A stretch of DNA of 64,000 bases from Silene latifolia (taxonomy: Eukaryota > Streptophyta > Magnoliopsida > Caryophyllales > Caryophyllaceae): contig NC_133536.1 of NCBI RefSeq assembly GCF_048544455.1, positions 27,654,152 through 27,718,151 of the forward strand, in the 5' to 3' direction. The notes under the pieces were generated by a model. That model saw only the letters and a program-made list of their open reading frames with translations, did not search any database and was not told where the DNA came from. Position 1 is the first letter of the stretch. Each line of letters begins with the position of its first letter. Both the position numbers and the translations under genes were made by a program. Shown in pieces: positions 54,201-64,000 of this stretch.

Positions 54201-56924
54201 TCCTGATTTTTGTATGCATAGAATTCATTTGGAAGAAGGCCACAAGCCTAGTGCACAAGGCCAGACACGACTAAATCCTCCAATGCAGGAGGTGGTAAGA
54301 AAAGAGGTACAAAAATTACTTGATGCTGGTATTATTTTCTCTATTTCTGATTCTAAATGGGTCAGTCCTGTCCAAGTTGTACCTAAGAAGGGAGGTACTA
54401 CAGTAGTAAAGAATGATAAATATGAATTGATTGCTACTAGACTTGTCACAGGATGGAGGATGTGCATTGACTATAGGAAGTTGAACACGGCCACTAAAAA
54501 GGACCATTTCCCACTTCCTTACATTGACCAAATGTTAGAGAGATTAGCATGTCATAGTTATTTCTGTTACCTAGATGGCTACTCCGATTTCTTTCAGATA
54601 CCCATTCATCCTGAGGATCAGGAAAAGACCACTTTCACTTGTCCATATGGTGTATTTGCTTATAGGAGGATGCCCTTTGGTTTATGTAACGCTCCTGCTA
54701 CCTTTCAGCGTTGTATGATGCCATATTTTCTGATTACATAGAGTCTATCATGGAGGTCTTTATGGATGATTTCAGTGTATATGGTACTGATTTTGATATT
54801 TGCTTGAGAAAATTGACTAAAGTTTTGCAGCGCTGTGAGGAGAGCAACCTTGTTCTCAACTGGGAGAAGTGCCACTTCATGGTTACTGAAGGGGTGGTAC
54901 TCGGTCATTTGGTGTCGGGTAAGGGCATTCAAGTGGATAGAGCTAAGGTTGAGGTAATTGAGCAACTCCCGTACCCGGTTAATGTTAAAAGTGTGCGTAG
55001 TTTTCTTGGTCATGCAGGTTTCTATCGCCGCTTTATAAAGGATTTTTCTAAAATTGCTCAACCTCTAACTCAACTTCTTCATAAAGATGCTCCTTTTGTG
55101 TTTACTGACAAGTGTATTCAAGCCTTTGACAGGATTAAACAAGCACTTATCTCAGCTCCTATTATCCGATCTCCGGATTGGAGCCTTCCTTTTGAGATTA
55201 TGTGCGATGCCAGTGACTATGCAGTTGGAGCTGTTTTGGGACAGCGAAAGGGCAAGGTGTTACATGCCATTTACTATGCAAGCAAGACTCTCGATGATGC
55301 CCAAATCAACTATGCTACTACAGAGAAGGAGCTTCTTGCAGTTGTCTATTAATTAGACAAATTTAGAGCGTATCTTGTTGGTTCTAAAGTTATTGTACAC
55401 ACTGACCATGCAGCTTTAAAGTATCTTTTAACCAAACAAGAGGCTAAACCTAGACTTATTAGATGGATTTTATTATTGCAAGAATTTGATTTGGAAATCC
55501 GTGATAAGTCTGGTGCTGAAAATGTTGTTGCAGATCATCTGTCCAGATTGAGATTCTCAGGAAGAGAGATTTTGCCCATCGATGATTCTTTTCCAGACGA
55601 CCATCTTCTAGTCAGAGCTGCAAATACCCCATGGTTTGCAGATTATGCCAATTATTTGGTAGGAGGTACACTTCCTCTTGACTTATCTTATCAGCAGAAG
55701 AAGAGGTTCATGCATGATGTGAAGAGGTACTTCTGGGACGATCCCTATCTGTTCCGAGAGTGTGCCGATGGTATCTACAGGCGATGTATCCCAGAGGGTG
55801 AGGTACGTGCCATCCTTTCTCATTGTCACTCTTCTTCATATGGTGGTCATCATGGTCCTTCTAGGACATTTGCTAAGGTAATGCAATCGGGTTTTTATTG
55901 GCCTACTATCCTTAAGGATGCTACTAACTTTGTCCGTTCTTGTGATGCTTGTCAAAGAACTGGCAATATCTCGCAAAGGCATGAGATGCCTCAAACTGGA
56001 ATCTCCGAGGTAGAGATTTTTGATGTTTGGGGCATTGATTACCAAGGGCCGTTCCCTACATCTTTTGGGAACCAATACATATTAGTAGCAGTAGATTATG
56101 TTTCTAAATGGGTGGAGGCAATTGCCACCCCCACTTGTGATGCTAAATCTATTGTTAAGTTGTTTCAGAAGACTATCTTTCCACGGTTTGGAGTGCCTCG
56201 CTCAGTGATTAGTGATGGAGGCACGCATTTCAATGAGCGTCATCTCAATTCTCTCATGAAGAAATATGGCGTTACACACCGCAGAGGATTGGCTTATCAT
56301 CCTCAAACCAGTGGACAAGTAGAAATTTCCAACAGAGAGCTGAAACAGATCTTGGAGAAGGTAGTAAGCAAGAATAGAAAGGATTGGAGTCGGAAGCTCG
56401 ATGATACTTTGTGGGCCTACCGTACTGCTTTCAAAACGCCGATTGGAACCTCACCTTACCGACTTGTCTATGGCAAGTCCTGTCATTTACCTGTGGAGCT
56501 TGAGTATAGGGCTATGTGGGCCATTAAAGAGCTGAATATGGATCCCTCACTGGCGGGTGAGAAACGACTGATGCAGTTGAATGAGCTAGATGAATTTCGA
56601 CAGCATGCCTATGATAGTGCTCAAGTCTACAAGGAGCGAACGAAGAAGTGGCATGACAAGCATATCTTGCAAAGAGAATTTCATGTTGGTGAGAAAGTTC
56701 TCTTGTTTAACTCTCATTTGCGCTTGTTTCCAGGTAAATTGAAGAGTAGATGGTCTGGACCGTTCACTGTTACTGATGTGAACAAATTTGGGTCAGTTAC
56801 ACTGCATTCTGACAAAGGAAAGACCTTCAAAGTGAATGGGCAACGCTTGAAAACGTACTATGAAGGTGCTTTTGTGGGGGTGATAGAGGCTCTTAACCTC
56901 TTCCCCATTGATTCTTCTCACTGA
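51201..56924 (+). pseudogene. Athila-type gag-pol with several breaks
   Basis: gag starts at ATG 51201 (MPRSNRSEIIPFDPEPEK). Stops lie at 51378-51380 and 51567-51569; a frameshift near 51640 leads into the capsid region (VLFPFSLKDGAAEWLRDMD) and an intact CCHC knuckle (CARCGLDGHGAADC, about 52243). A TAA at 52726 precedes the linker and the protease (ALCDLGASVSVMPYS; IILGRPFLHTAGAVIDV). A TAA follows at 53926. RT has MCIDYRKLN, YLDGYSDFFQIPIHP (normally SGYNQI-like), PFGLCNAPATFQRCM and FMDDFSVYG, with a frameshift at about 54715-54722. RNase H (MCDASDYAVGAVLG) has a TAA at 55350. Integrase has the HHCC finger (SCDACQ), then [23 protein letters not shown] and a Glu in [13 protein letters not shown]. 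It ends at 56924. Pol would copy and insert the element; this copy cannot. Confidence 0.93.
52997..53067 (+). repeat. CTCGATCGAG array inside the gag-protease reading frame
   Basis: CTCGACCGAG at 52997, then CTCGATCGAG at 53017, 53038 and 53058; spacers TCACATGCGA, GATCCACCCAG, TCACCCCTGA, then GATCC. It is read through in frame as a linker before the protease (MRLDRGSTQLDRVTPDSIED). The spacers match those of the element's own LTR array. Confidence 0.9.
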
Positions 56925-57024
56925 TGAAGAATTACGGTCGTGCGGGACCAACAAAACCAGCGCTACCGAGAGGCAGCTCGGATTTTGTAAATTATTAGTT
57001 TGTAATTAGGATTTAAATTCACGT

Positions 57025-58496
57025 TGACACGTCTGTCGCGTACCTGTCAAAAATAAAACCTAACGGTCTCAACTAAAATGTAGTAGAGGCAGTCGAGTAT
57101 CGAATCCACAGGGAGGTAACATAATTATAACTGTCTATTTCTAATCCTATGGTAACAATTGGTGTTTATTTGAAATTGGTTTCTAAACTACGAGATTAAA
57201 GGGAAGAGAAATAAAGTAGAAAGCAGTAAAGACAGGAAAAACGATTTTAACTATCAAGAAGAGAGGGACATGTCGGGAATTCGGTTCACTACGGTAGTCC
57301 TGTGACTCAGCTGTAAATGATTCAGACGAACTAGGTGTGAGACGGATGTTAAAAGGTCCTTTCGGTCCACTTTCTATCCTAAAATACCACTAACTTAACT
57401 TTCGTCCTCATTAGGGTAGTCTACTGTTTATAGCAGGCCTATTTAGTCCAATCTTTCGATCTAGGATTAATTTTAGCCAGATTAAAGGTGACATAGAAGC
57501 GTGCACTCAACTAGGTCGGTAATTACAGTTAAATTGCTATAGTGACAGAGTCCCGTAATTAATTCGTCTAATTCATTCACTACATCGTCACATTTCTACC
57601 GCAGATCCCCTAATCCCAACATGAAGGGGTTTAGCTACTCATATTCGTAATTACACTAACAGCAATTAAATTCCCAGCAGAAGACATAATGAAATAACAA
57701 TAATTTGCAATAATGGAAATTAGGGCAAAGGATAATGATAACATAAAACAAGAAACTAAAGCAACAAATGATTAATATTAATAAAGAGAAAGGAAGGATT
57801 ACAATCTGAGCGAATCCGGCGTAAAGAAAATCTGAATCCGAGCAAAACAATAACCCAAGGCAAAGCAACAGTCGAAAGAATAAAGTAACGTGCTAAGTTC
57901 AGTAGTTTTCTAGTATGGAAGATCAGATGCATTAACCTAATTAACTTAGGTTTAAATAGAAAAAGAACTAAGGTTTGCGGAAATAAACAACACACGGACT
58001 AATTAAAAGCCCATGCCCGTGAAAACCTCTCGATCGAGTGGATTAAACCACTCGATCGACCAACATTTCAGCAAAAGTCCCTCGATCGACCAAATGGGTA
58101 CTCGATCGAGGACTTGGTCTGTACAGCTTACTCGATCGACTGGAAAACAGCTCGATCGACCATCAGGGGGTATAAAAACCACTCGATCGACTAGTGAATA
58201 GCTTGATCGAGCACTTTATCTTCATTTCAGCTCACGTCTTCACCCAAGTGCCTCGTAATGCGTGCCACGACGCTTCCAAATGCAGTATCTCTCTCTGGAA
58301 CAATCCTGTCTCCTCTAAATGCATGCAAAAAGGACGAAAAGGAGTATGGTTTCACTACTTTCGCGATCATTCCTACAAAAAGGACAAAATACACCAAAGT
58401 AGCCAATTCGGGGCAAAATACCATAAAAACAGTATAGAAATGCATAGAAATACGTGCTGAAATAGGCTAAAAAGACTATACATTAGGCACGTATCA
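57025..58496 (-). repeat. 3' LTR of a minus-strand Athila-type element
   Basis: On plus it reads TGACACGTCTG...GTATCA, 1472 bp, with upstream flank CACGT (57020-57024) as the probable target duplication. On the minus strand, palindrome units (58029-58211) precede a TATA-like TATTTAAA (57951-57958). The minus-strand polypurine tract GGTTTGGGGAGATT abuts it at 58497-58510. It shares CCTCCCTGTGGATTCGATAC and a GTAGCTAATCCC-type block with the plus-strand LTR, so the two families are related. The partner LTR is beyond the window. Confidence 0.88.
58029..58211. promoter_or_regulatory. CTCGATCGAG/C array in the minus-strand LTR
   Basis: Eight units at 58029, 58051, 58081, 58101, 58131, 58151, 58182 and 58202. 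They are CTCGATCGAG or CTCGATCGAC, the last CTTGATCGAG. Spacers are 12, 20, 10, 20, 10, 21 and 10 bases, so centres alternate between about 20 and 30 bp. Confidence 0.9.
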
Positions 58497-60338
58497 AATC
58501 TCCCCAAACCAAACCTTTACTCGCCCTCGAGTAAACTCAAAACTAAACTAATGGAACGGAAATGATAACTCAGAGCTAGCTTAACTTGTCTACTTGAACC
58601 AATTTAATGCAACAAAAATCAACAGTTAAAGCTAAGCAGTCAATACGCAAACGAATTATAAGTCGTTCGAAATAAAGTGACCTATCGACCTTGCAAGACC
58701 AACAAAATCGGACTCTCACGTGGTCACTCTTCTCTCATGAAGCAAAGGGCAAATGTTATATGTAAAAGAGAGAAGAAAAGACAGTCACTCACCTAACTGC
58801 GACCTACATAGCATGCATGCAACAAAAATGAAAGACAATTCAAGTACTAATGCACACACTCCAACCAATAATGTCCGTCACAAATAGAGGATTTGCAAAT
58901 AATATGGGAATAGTGAGGTTCAGGTGAGAAAAGGCAAAACAAGTTATGGAAATGTGGAGGTAAAAGCGTCAAGCTAGTTCCTAACAGGACCATAATGAAA
59001 CCATCCGGATCTCAACTGACTGAAAGACTAAACACAAGTGCCCTTCAATTGGCACAAAACTCACTAAACTCAAAACACAATCTCCTCAAAAATATAGAAT
59101 AAGAGTGGAGGAGTCAGACGGTCACAAAATTCCCTTTTTTAAACACCGTCTGAAAATACTAACTGAAACAAACAACCCTTTTCGATTGTACATCTTCGAA
59201 CATCTTCTCAACTCTGACAAGAGGGCACAACTGTTTTCACAACAAATTTTTTCTTTTTTTTTTTTTCGTTCCAGCTCCTTTTTTTCTGTTTTTCATTTTT
59301 TTTTCATTTTCTTCTTACACGTTTTCCTTCTTTTTCTTTTTCAATACTTTTTTTTTTCTTTTTCTTTCCTCCTTCCTTAATACAGACACCAACTCCAACA
59401 AGAATGACAGACCAAACTGCAATGGAAAACATACCACAAAAGGACAAACTAACTAGCTTGACTAGGCAGGCTTAGTTTGGAATGTTGCTAATGGGTCAAA
59501 AAGGCAAGTTTTGGCTAATGTGGAGCTAAATGGGTGAAAGATGTAAAGAAAGGGGAATTTGCAAGACCCTCCCTGCATGTGACACCAACCACAAACCCGA
59601 ATATGTGCATTTGACGAGAAATTGAATGTCATAAATGTGCAAATGAGATGAACATGCTATGCAAGGAGTACTACTCTCAAAATTCCTAATGAACTGGTCA
59701 TGAATGGCACCAGTTATGGCTCTAAAAACTCAGAATTTTTAAGTAGTTTGCCAATTTATCAGGTCAAGTCTAAACAGTCAGCTTATATTTGAACAGAAAT
59801 TCGTAGATTATGCGTATGACAAAGCTAAAAACCATCAATAAAGTGCAAGGCTCAAGTAAATTGACAAGTTATAGTGCAATTTCATCACAGAAATCTCCCG
59901 TTCCGACTCAACCTATATGCCAAATTAAACGTGAAATTTTTTTGAATTTTTGAATTTTTCTAATTTTTTTGGATTTTTTTTGATGGAAAATAAAGAACAA
60001 TGCAAGCTGAAAAGTAAACGTGAATGCAAAACAATTGCAGATGCAGACTCAAAAGGATGTAATACCCTCCCCAAACCAAAACGGACAACGCCCTCGTTGT
60101 CCTCCAGCATACACCAGCAGAAAAATGGGGGACGGGGGTATACAACCAACAAAATAAAAATAAAGGAGACGAAAGAAAAAGAGTAAGAGAGCATACAAAA
60201 CACGAACTTCCCCAAACCAGCCAGAAAACTGGGGAAGTGAGTAGACCAATAGCTACTCGTCGCCGCCGTCGCCATCTCTCTGGCACTCCGACCCCCTAAA
60301 ACGGTTTCCCCAAACCAGCAACAAACTAGGGGGAAACT
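58497..60338 (-). other. 3' internal region of the minus-strand Athila element, noncoding
   Basis: No gene. It carries, on its sense strand, an internal GGACAACG/CGTTGTCC hairpin beside GGTTTGGGGAGGG (about 60065-60105), AT repeats (59935-59985), a long purine tract (opposite 59247-59372), and the polypurine tract at the LTR. Order and spacing match the outer and inner elements. Confidence 0.7.
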
Positions 60339-62062
60339 CTAATCGTCATCTCCAGCCTCATCCCCCGCACCTGGTGTAAACGGAGGATCACTCGCCTCCT
60401 CTCTGGCAGCTCGTTGTGCTGCCTGCTCAGCCCGCAACCGCACCTCTCGTGCTACCGGTGTCTCCTCCGCCTCCTCCTCTGAGTCAGAAGGAAGTGGAGG
60501 GTACCCGTCCGCTGGGTATCGGTAGAAGGAGGGATGCGGCCACCCCTCTGGGATCGGTCGCCGGGCTCGGATATGGAACTCGTAGAGCGGGAATACAGCC
60601 AAGGCCATATCCCGTCTCATCTCAGTAAGGTACCTGCACATATCCAGAAGCAAGGCATCACGACGCCCTTGGTCCATGACCTCGGGCGCCCCTAAAACAG
60701 GAGGGCAGACAAAATTGGCCGGCAAGGCCGAACCAGAAGGAGGAGGGGTAAGTGGAGGTGCGGCGCGGGAGTCTCGTGTGGGTCCGGGCCCGGGCCTCGA
60801 GTCTGAGCCTGAGAGCTGGAAGTCGCTCCGGCCTCCCGCTTCCTCTTCCTAGAAGAAGAAGTAGGGGTAAGGGTGAGGTGGTAGGTGGGTGGAGGTGGCC
60901 TCGCTCCCTCAGCAGCAGACGGGAGCGGTAAGAGTGGAGGAAGGGTAGGGCACGGTAAGGTAACAGACGTGGAACCACAAATCTTCCACGTCCTCGCGCC
61001 CTTCGTCTTTGGGAACCAGGCGAAGTCAGCCATGGCACTCAGGTCAAGGTAAGCCTGCCTCTCGGGGGCAGTAAGTCCAGGCTCAGCGGGGTAAAGGTGG
61101 CGGGCGATCCTAGTCACTAGCCCGCCGCAGACAACAGAGGTCTTGACCCGGGTCCCAATTCCGTTCCAATGCTGAGCTACTAGATAGGCAATGTTTAGAA
61201 CAAACGGGGTACCGTAGTCAATGTTGAGGTACCCCGCGAGAATCGCTAGCTCAGTGTTGGTCACGTTATTGGGCTCAGGTCGCCCAAAGATGGTCTCTCC
61301 TATCAGTCTCAAAAAGTAACGGGGAGCAGGTAAGTGAACGTGAGCTCCCTTCCGTGAGGGGAAGGGAGTGTGAGAAAGTGCAGCCCAAAGTGGCTGAAGG
61401 AGATCCCGAGGTGGGTCGACGGGGTCGTCACTAACTAGGCCTAAAACCTCCCCAAACCTGGCCAAAGTCCAGTGGTGCGACTCATTGCGGAGTCAAAAGT
61501 GAATGTAAGGACTAGAGGGGTTGACATCGTAAGAGTCGGTGTCAAAAGAGTAGGAGCTGAAAAACTCGTATGTAGGGATACGAATAGCAGCTTCCTGCAT
61601 GGTAATCAGACCCGACATACCCGTCCCGTTCAACAAACTACAGACCTCCTCATAAATTCCTAAGGTCTCTAGGTCAGTCCGTGCAAGGAAACGGGTGGAG
61701 GAGAGGGGGCAACGAAGTAAAGCGGCTAACCGAGTCCGGTGATCCGCTGAAGTAAAACGTACCGTGGGCATCCTTGGTAAAGGGGTGAAAGTGCCCTCTC
61801 CCGTAACAACAGCCTCAGAAGGTCTGGAAGTGATGGCTAACTGGCTACCCGGCTGACTCGGCCTCGGTGGCGCCATACCAGGCTGCAGGAATCGAGGCGT
61901 GAGTCCTCTGTCCAGCATGGAGAAGGGCCTGGCAGGGGTGGAAACAGAAGCAGAAACTGTAGTGGTGACCAGGGCAGAAGTAGTGGTGACAGCAATGACC
62001 ACTGACTCGCTCACGGACGGGCTGGAGGACGTACTACTAGAAGGCAGAGAACTAGTATCCAT
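60339..62062 (-). pseudogene. Athila ORF1-like / env-position gene, one stop and one frameshift
   Basis: ATG 62062 starts MDTSSLPSSSTSSSPSVSES, a Ser/Thr-rich N-terminus. The conserved plant region follows (RFTSADHRTRLAALLRCPLS; IRIPTYEFFSSYSFD). A TGA at about 61493 replaces an expected CGA before LRNESHHWTLARFGEVLGLV. The frame continues (AILAGYLNIDYGTPFVLNIA; PERQAYLDLSAMADFAWFP) to a stop at 60692. After a frame change at about 60700-60725 it runs to 60339 (VCPPVLGAPEVMDQGRRDAL, then an acidic, Glu-rich tail). This matches the Athila ORF-1/plant transposon protein type found between pol and the 3' LTR. Its function is unknown; some call it env-like by position. No clear signal peptide or transmembrane helix was seen. 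Its G+C content is clearly higher than the surroundings. Confidence 0.75.
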
Positions 62063-63041
62063 CCTGCAACATGGTAAAGGGCATGATAAGAAAGGACTGC
62101 TGCTAACCGTGGTTAAAACAACACGTTAACCAACATGTGACAGCAAATAATGGCCCTATCAGTCGAAAGATTCGACTTACAACAAACAAAACCCAACAAT
62201 TCCTCAAAACTTCGAAATACAGTATGTGAGTGCTGGTAATATGATAACGTAATGACTGCTAAAGGGGGCTAACACAGCATGGAAACCACATATGGAAGCA
62301 TGTAAGACTCCTAGCAATCGAAGATTCTGACTCACAGCACAAGATTTCCCAGTAATTCACATCAAGTAATGGCGATAGGGGACGGTAAAAAGCAGTTAAC
62401 AACAGCGATAAGTAAGAAAGAACTGAGGTTAAACAAAGCAAGGCAACAAAAGGACCGTCTAACAGCCGAAAAAAAAATCGACTTAGAAGCCCTAATCGCG
62501 GAAATCTCGCGCAAATTTCGAATTAAACAAGCAAAAGGAGTGAGGGATTGGGATAAGATCATCAAGCAAGCTAATTAAGGGTATATAAACACAATTAAAT
62601 CGAAGAAAATTCGACTAGATATGGATTTTTTCGAACTCTAATTCAAAATCACCTCAAGAAATTCGAATTAATCGAAGAGAAAATGCAAAGAGCGTGAATG
62701 AAACACTTACTTGATGATGATGATCCTACAATAGCAATTAAACTTCAAATAAACAAGCAACAAAGGCGGATTTTAGTTGAAAAAACCCGCAAACCCTAAT
62801 TCCCCTTAAATACCGAGAAAACGAGCACAAATAAGAGGGAAAACAAGGGGCTTTTGAAGACTAATATGCAAGGAAGGAATTGTAGGTGGCGGATTTGGTG
62901 ATTTGGGCAAGAAAATGGGGATTTGGGGAAATGGAAATCGCAATTAGGGAAGGGGTTTAGACGGAATTAGGGATAAATGAAAATGAAAAAGGAGATAAAG
63001 AGTTTTAAGAAAGAAAACTCCCGTGTCCACTGTTCATTTTA
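62063..63041 (-). promoter_or_regulatory. Leader of ORF1 with possible internal promoter
   Basis: On the minus strand, from right to left: a palindrome array (63042-63216), then TATTTAA (62806-62812), a telo-box-like AAACCCTAA on plus (62791-62799), and about 730 bases of leader up to the ORF1 ATG at 62062. No other gene. The layout imitates the U3-TATA arrangement of the LTRs here. Confidence 0.45.
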
Positions 63042-63216
63042 CTCGATCGAGTGGTTTTTAATCACTCGATCGAGGACTTTTGGTGTCCCAAGTGCTCGAT
63101 CGATGAGCATCTACTCGATCGACCATAGTTTCCCTGTGGCCTTACTCGATCGAATAGCCAGACAGCTCGATCGACCCAAATTCCACTCGATCGAGTACAA
63201 AAAGTACTCGATCGAG
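63042..63216. promoter_or_regulatory. CTCGATCGAG array upstream of ORF1
   Basis: Eight units at 63042, 63065, 63095, 63114, 63145, 63166, 63186 and 63207, with last-base variants G, T, C, A. Spacers are 13, 20, 9, 21, 11, 10 and 11 bases. It lies between the pol remnant and ORF1, not in an LTR. Confidence 0.9.
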
Positions 63217-63467
63217 GACTTCCTCTTGTAGACTCTTGGATTTCCGTCTTTACTTCCTTGAAGTGCGTGAAATTTCCCCAAACCTGCATAAAACACATCC
63301 AAACACATCCCAAAATACCAAATACGCAGAAAACACAGTCTATAGTCTTAGTCTAAGCTAAAGAATTGTCTAAACTAATTGTCCTAATTAAAAACGTAAC
63401 AAAACAAATTCAAAGGAAATTCAAACGAATTGTCTATTACAAAGTGTTACACGGGGCATTTCCCCGT
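63217..63467 (-). other. Spacer between the pol remnant and the array
   Basis: About 250 bases of noncoding AT-rich sequence; nothing recognised. Confidence 0.5.
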
Positions 63468-64000
63468 TTAATTCTCATCAAATTTCAGTAGCCCCTTGGT
63501 GGGCTTCTGACTGGAGGACGTCACTTCAGCAATACTGACCGACCTCTTTGATTTCCATGAGCTTGAATTAATATTTGCAACAGTAGGAGGAATGTAGTTC
63601 CAATGCACGTAGGTTCGAACTTTCTTCGTTCTCGCTCCTCTGTCGTCTTCTTTGGCATCCTTGGCTCCAGTTTGATTGATAATGGTTGCACCATGTCCCT
63701 TGACAGCTCCTTTCTTGCTTTCATCTGTACCTGCAGCAAGGAAAACAGACGAACTTTCCTCCTTGTTGCTCTCAATCTGAGGCGGAGGGTTAGCAATAAC
63801 AGCAATATTCTCCAGATTTTCATCTGGAGTTTCAACAATAGGACTAATAGAAGGGAGAGCATTACAAGGCTGGGCTTGCATGGGAGCTCTCCGGAACTTG
63901 GACTGATGAAAAATCAGTTCCTCATCCCCTACCTGGAAGGTCAAAGTCTTCCCCCCGACGTCTATTACTGCACGGGCAGTGGACAAAAATGGTCTCCCTA
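63468..64000 (-). pseudogene. Athila-type protease end, pol lacking RT
   Basis: The frame enters from beyond the window as GRPFLSTARAVIDVGGKTLT, FQVGDEELIF, the C-terminal end of the retropepsin-like protease; the same stretch occurs in the plus-strand element (GRPFLHTAGAVIDV). A polar linker of about 130 residues follows and the frame stops at 63468 (GLLKFDEN). RT, RNase H and integrase should come next but are absent: the next gene downstream is ORF1. The element therefore appears to keep gag-protease and ORF1 only and would need pol in trans. A deletion in this copy and a real family structure cannot be told apart here. Confidence 0.75.

Larger units (their letters stand above)
49883..57024 (+). 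mobile_element. Athila-type Ty3/gypsy retrotransposon, plus strand, 3' part outside the window
   Basis: 5' LTR 49883-51078, PBS 51082-51100, leader hairpin, gag-pol 51201-56924. The order protease, RT, RNase H, integrase without a chromodomain is Ty3/gypsy; the PBS and the protein details point to the Athila lineage. It is inserted in the LTR at 48511-49882 (5' flank AGTAC). About 100 bp after the integrase stop a minus-strand element begins (57025), so the 3' LTR must lie beyond the window. Five nonsense codons and two frameshifts make it inactive. Confidence 0.92.

Noticed and set aside
58029-58211. CRISPR-like regularly spaced palindromes
   Set aside because: This is plant nuclear DNA; units are 10 bp with 10-21 bp spacers in retroelement U3 regions, and there are no cas genes.
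60339-62062. ORF1 as a true viral envelope gene
   Set aside because: I see no signal peptide, transmembrane helix or known envelope fold; only its position downstream of pol suggests it.
62791-62799. AAACCCTAA as telomeric repeat
   Set aside because: A single telo-box-like copy, not a repeat array.

Overview
The window is nuclear DNA from a flowering plant, most likely a eudicot. It is AT-rich, has spliced genes with GT-AG borders, plant F-box families, and plant transposons of almost every class. I cannot fix the genus; Caryophyllales is only a guess. Only two genes look intact: an F-box gene at 31914-32996 and an F-box/LRR gene at 34719-35984, both on the minus strand. Almost everything else is mobile DNA or broken genes.

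Left part (1-24.5 kb): a LINE fragment, then the remains of an organellar RADA (RadA/Sms) gene on the minus strand. Its introns hold several MITEs. Its Walker A exon is split by a hAT transposon (4499-22621). The hAT transposase is split by an LTR element (outer, 6012-20587), whose own ORF is split by a younger LTR element (inner, 10321-17784). The target duplications TTCAC and CACAA, and an imperfect one for the hAT, establish this order. Outer and inner elements carry the Athila-type PBS and one acidic ORF each but no pol, so they are non-autonomous.

Middle part (24-37 kb): an F-box gene fragment next to RADA; a minus-strand Helitron (25100-30401) carrying pieces of granule-bound starch synthase and ribosomal protein S11; an unidentified gene remnant; the two intact F-box genes; SINE-like elements; a foldback MITE; and a small Helitron.

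Right part (37-64 kb): a 10.2 kb CACTA element (36953-47117, TSD AAG) with a decayed TNPD transposase and a second spliced gene combining a Transposase_24 region with a Ulp1-like (C48) protease. Then come an F-box/LRR pseudogene cut by an LTR at 48511; that LTR cut by a plus-strand Athila-type Ty3/gypsy element (from 49883; gag-pol with several breaks); and that element cut at 57025 by a minus-strand Athila-type element with an ORF1 gene and a pol reduced to protease.

Most striking: every LTR here carries an array of short GC-rich dyads just upstream of its TATA box. One palindrome, CTCGATCGAG, is shared by three LTR families in different orientations, recurs inside the gag-protease reading frame of one element and in front of ORF1 of another, and is spaced at roughly helical intervals. 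This looks like a shared regulatory module, with the ORF1 copy possibly an internal promoter.
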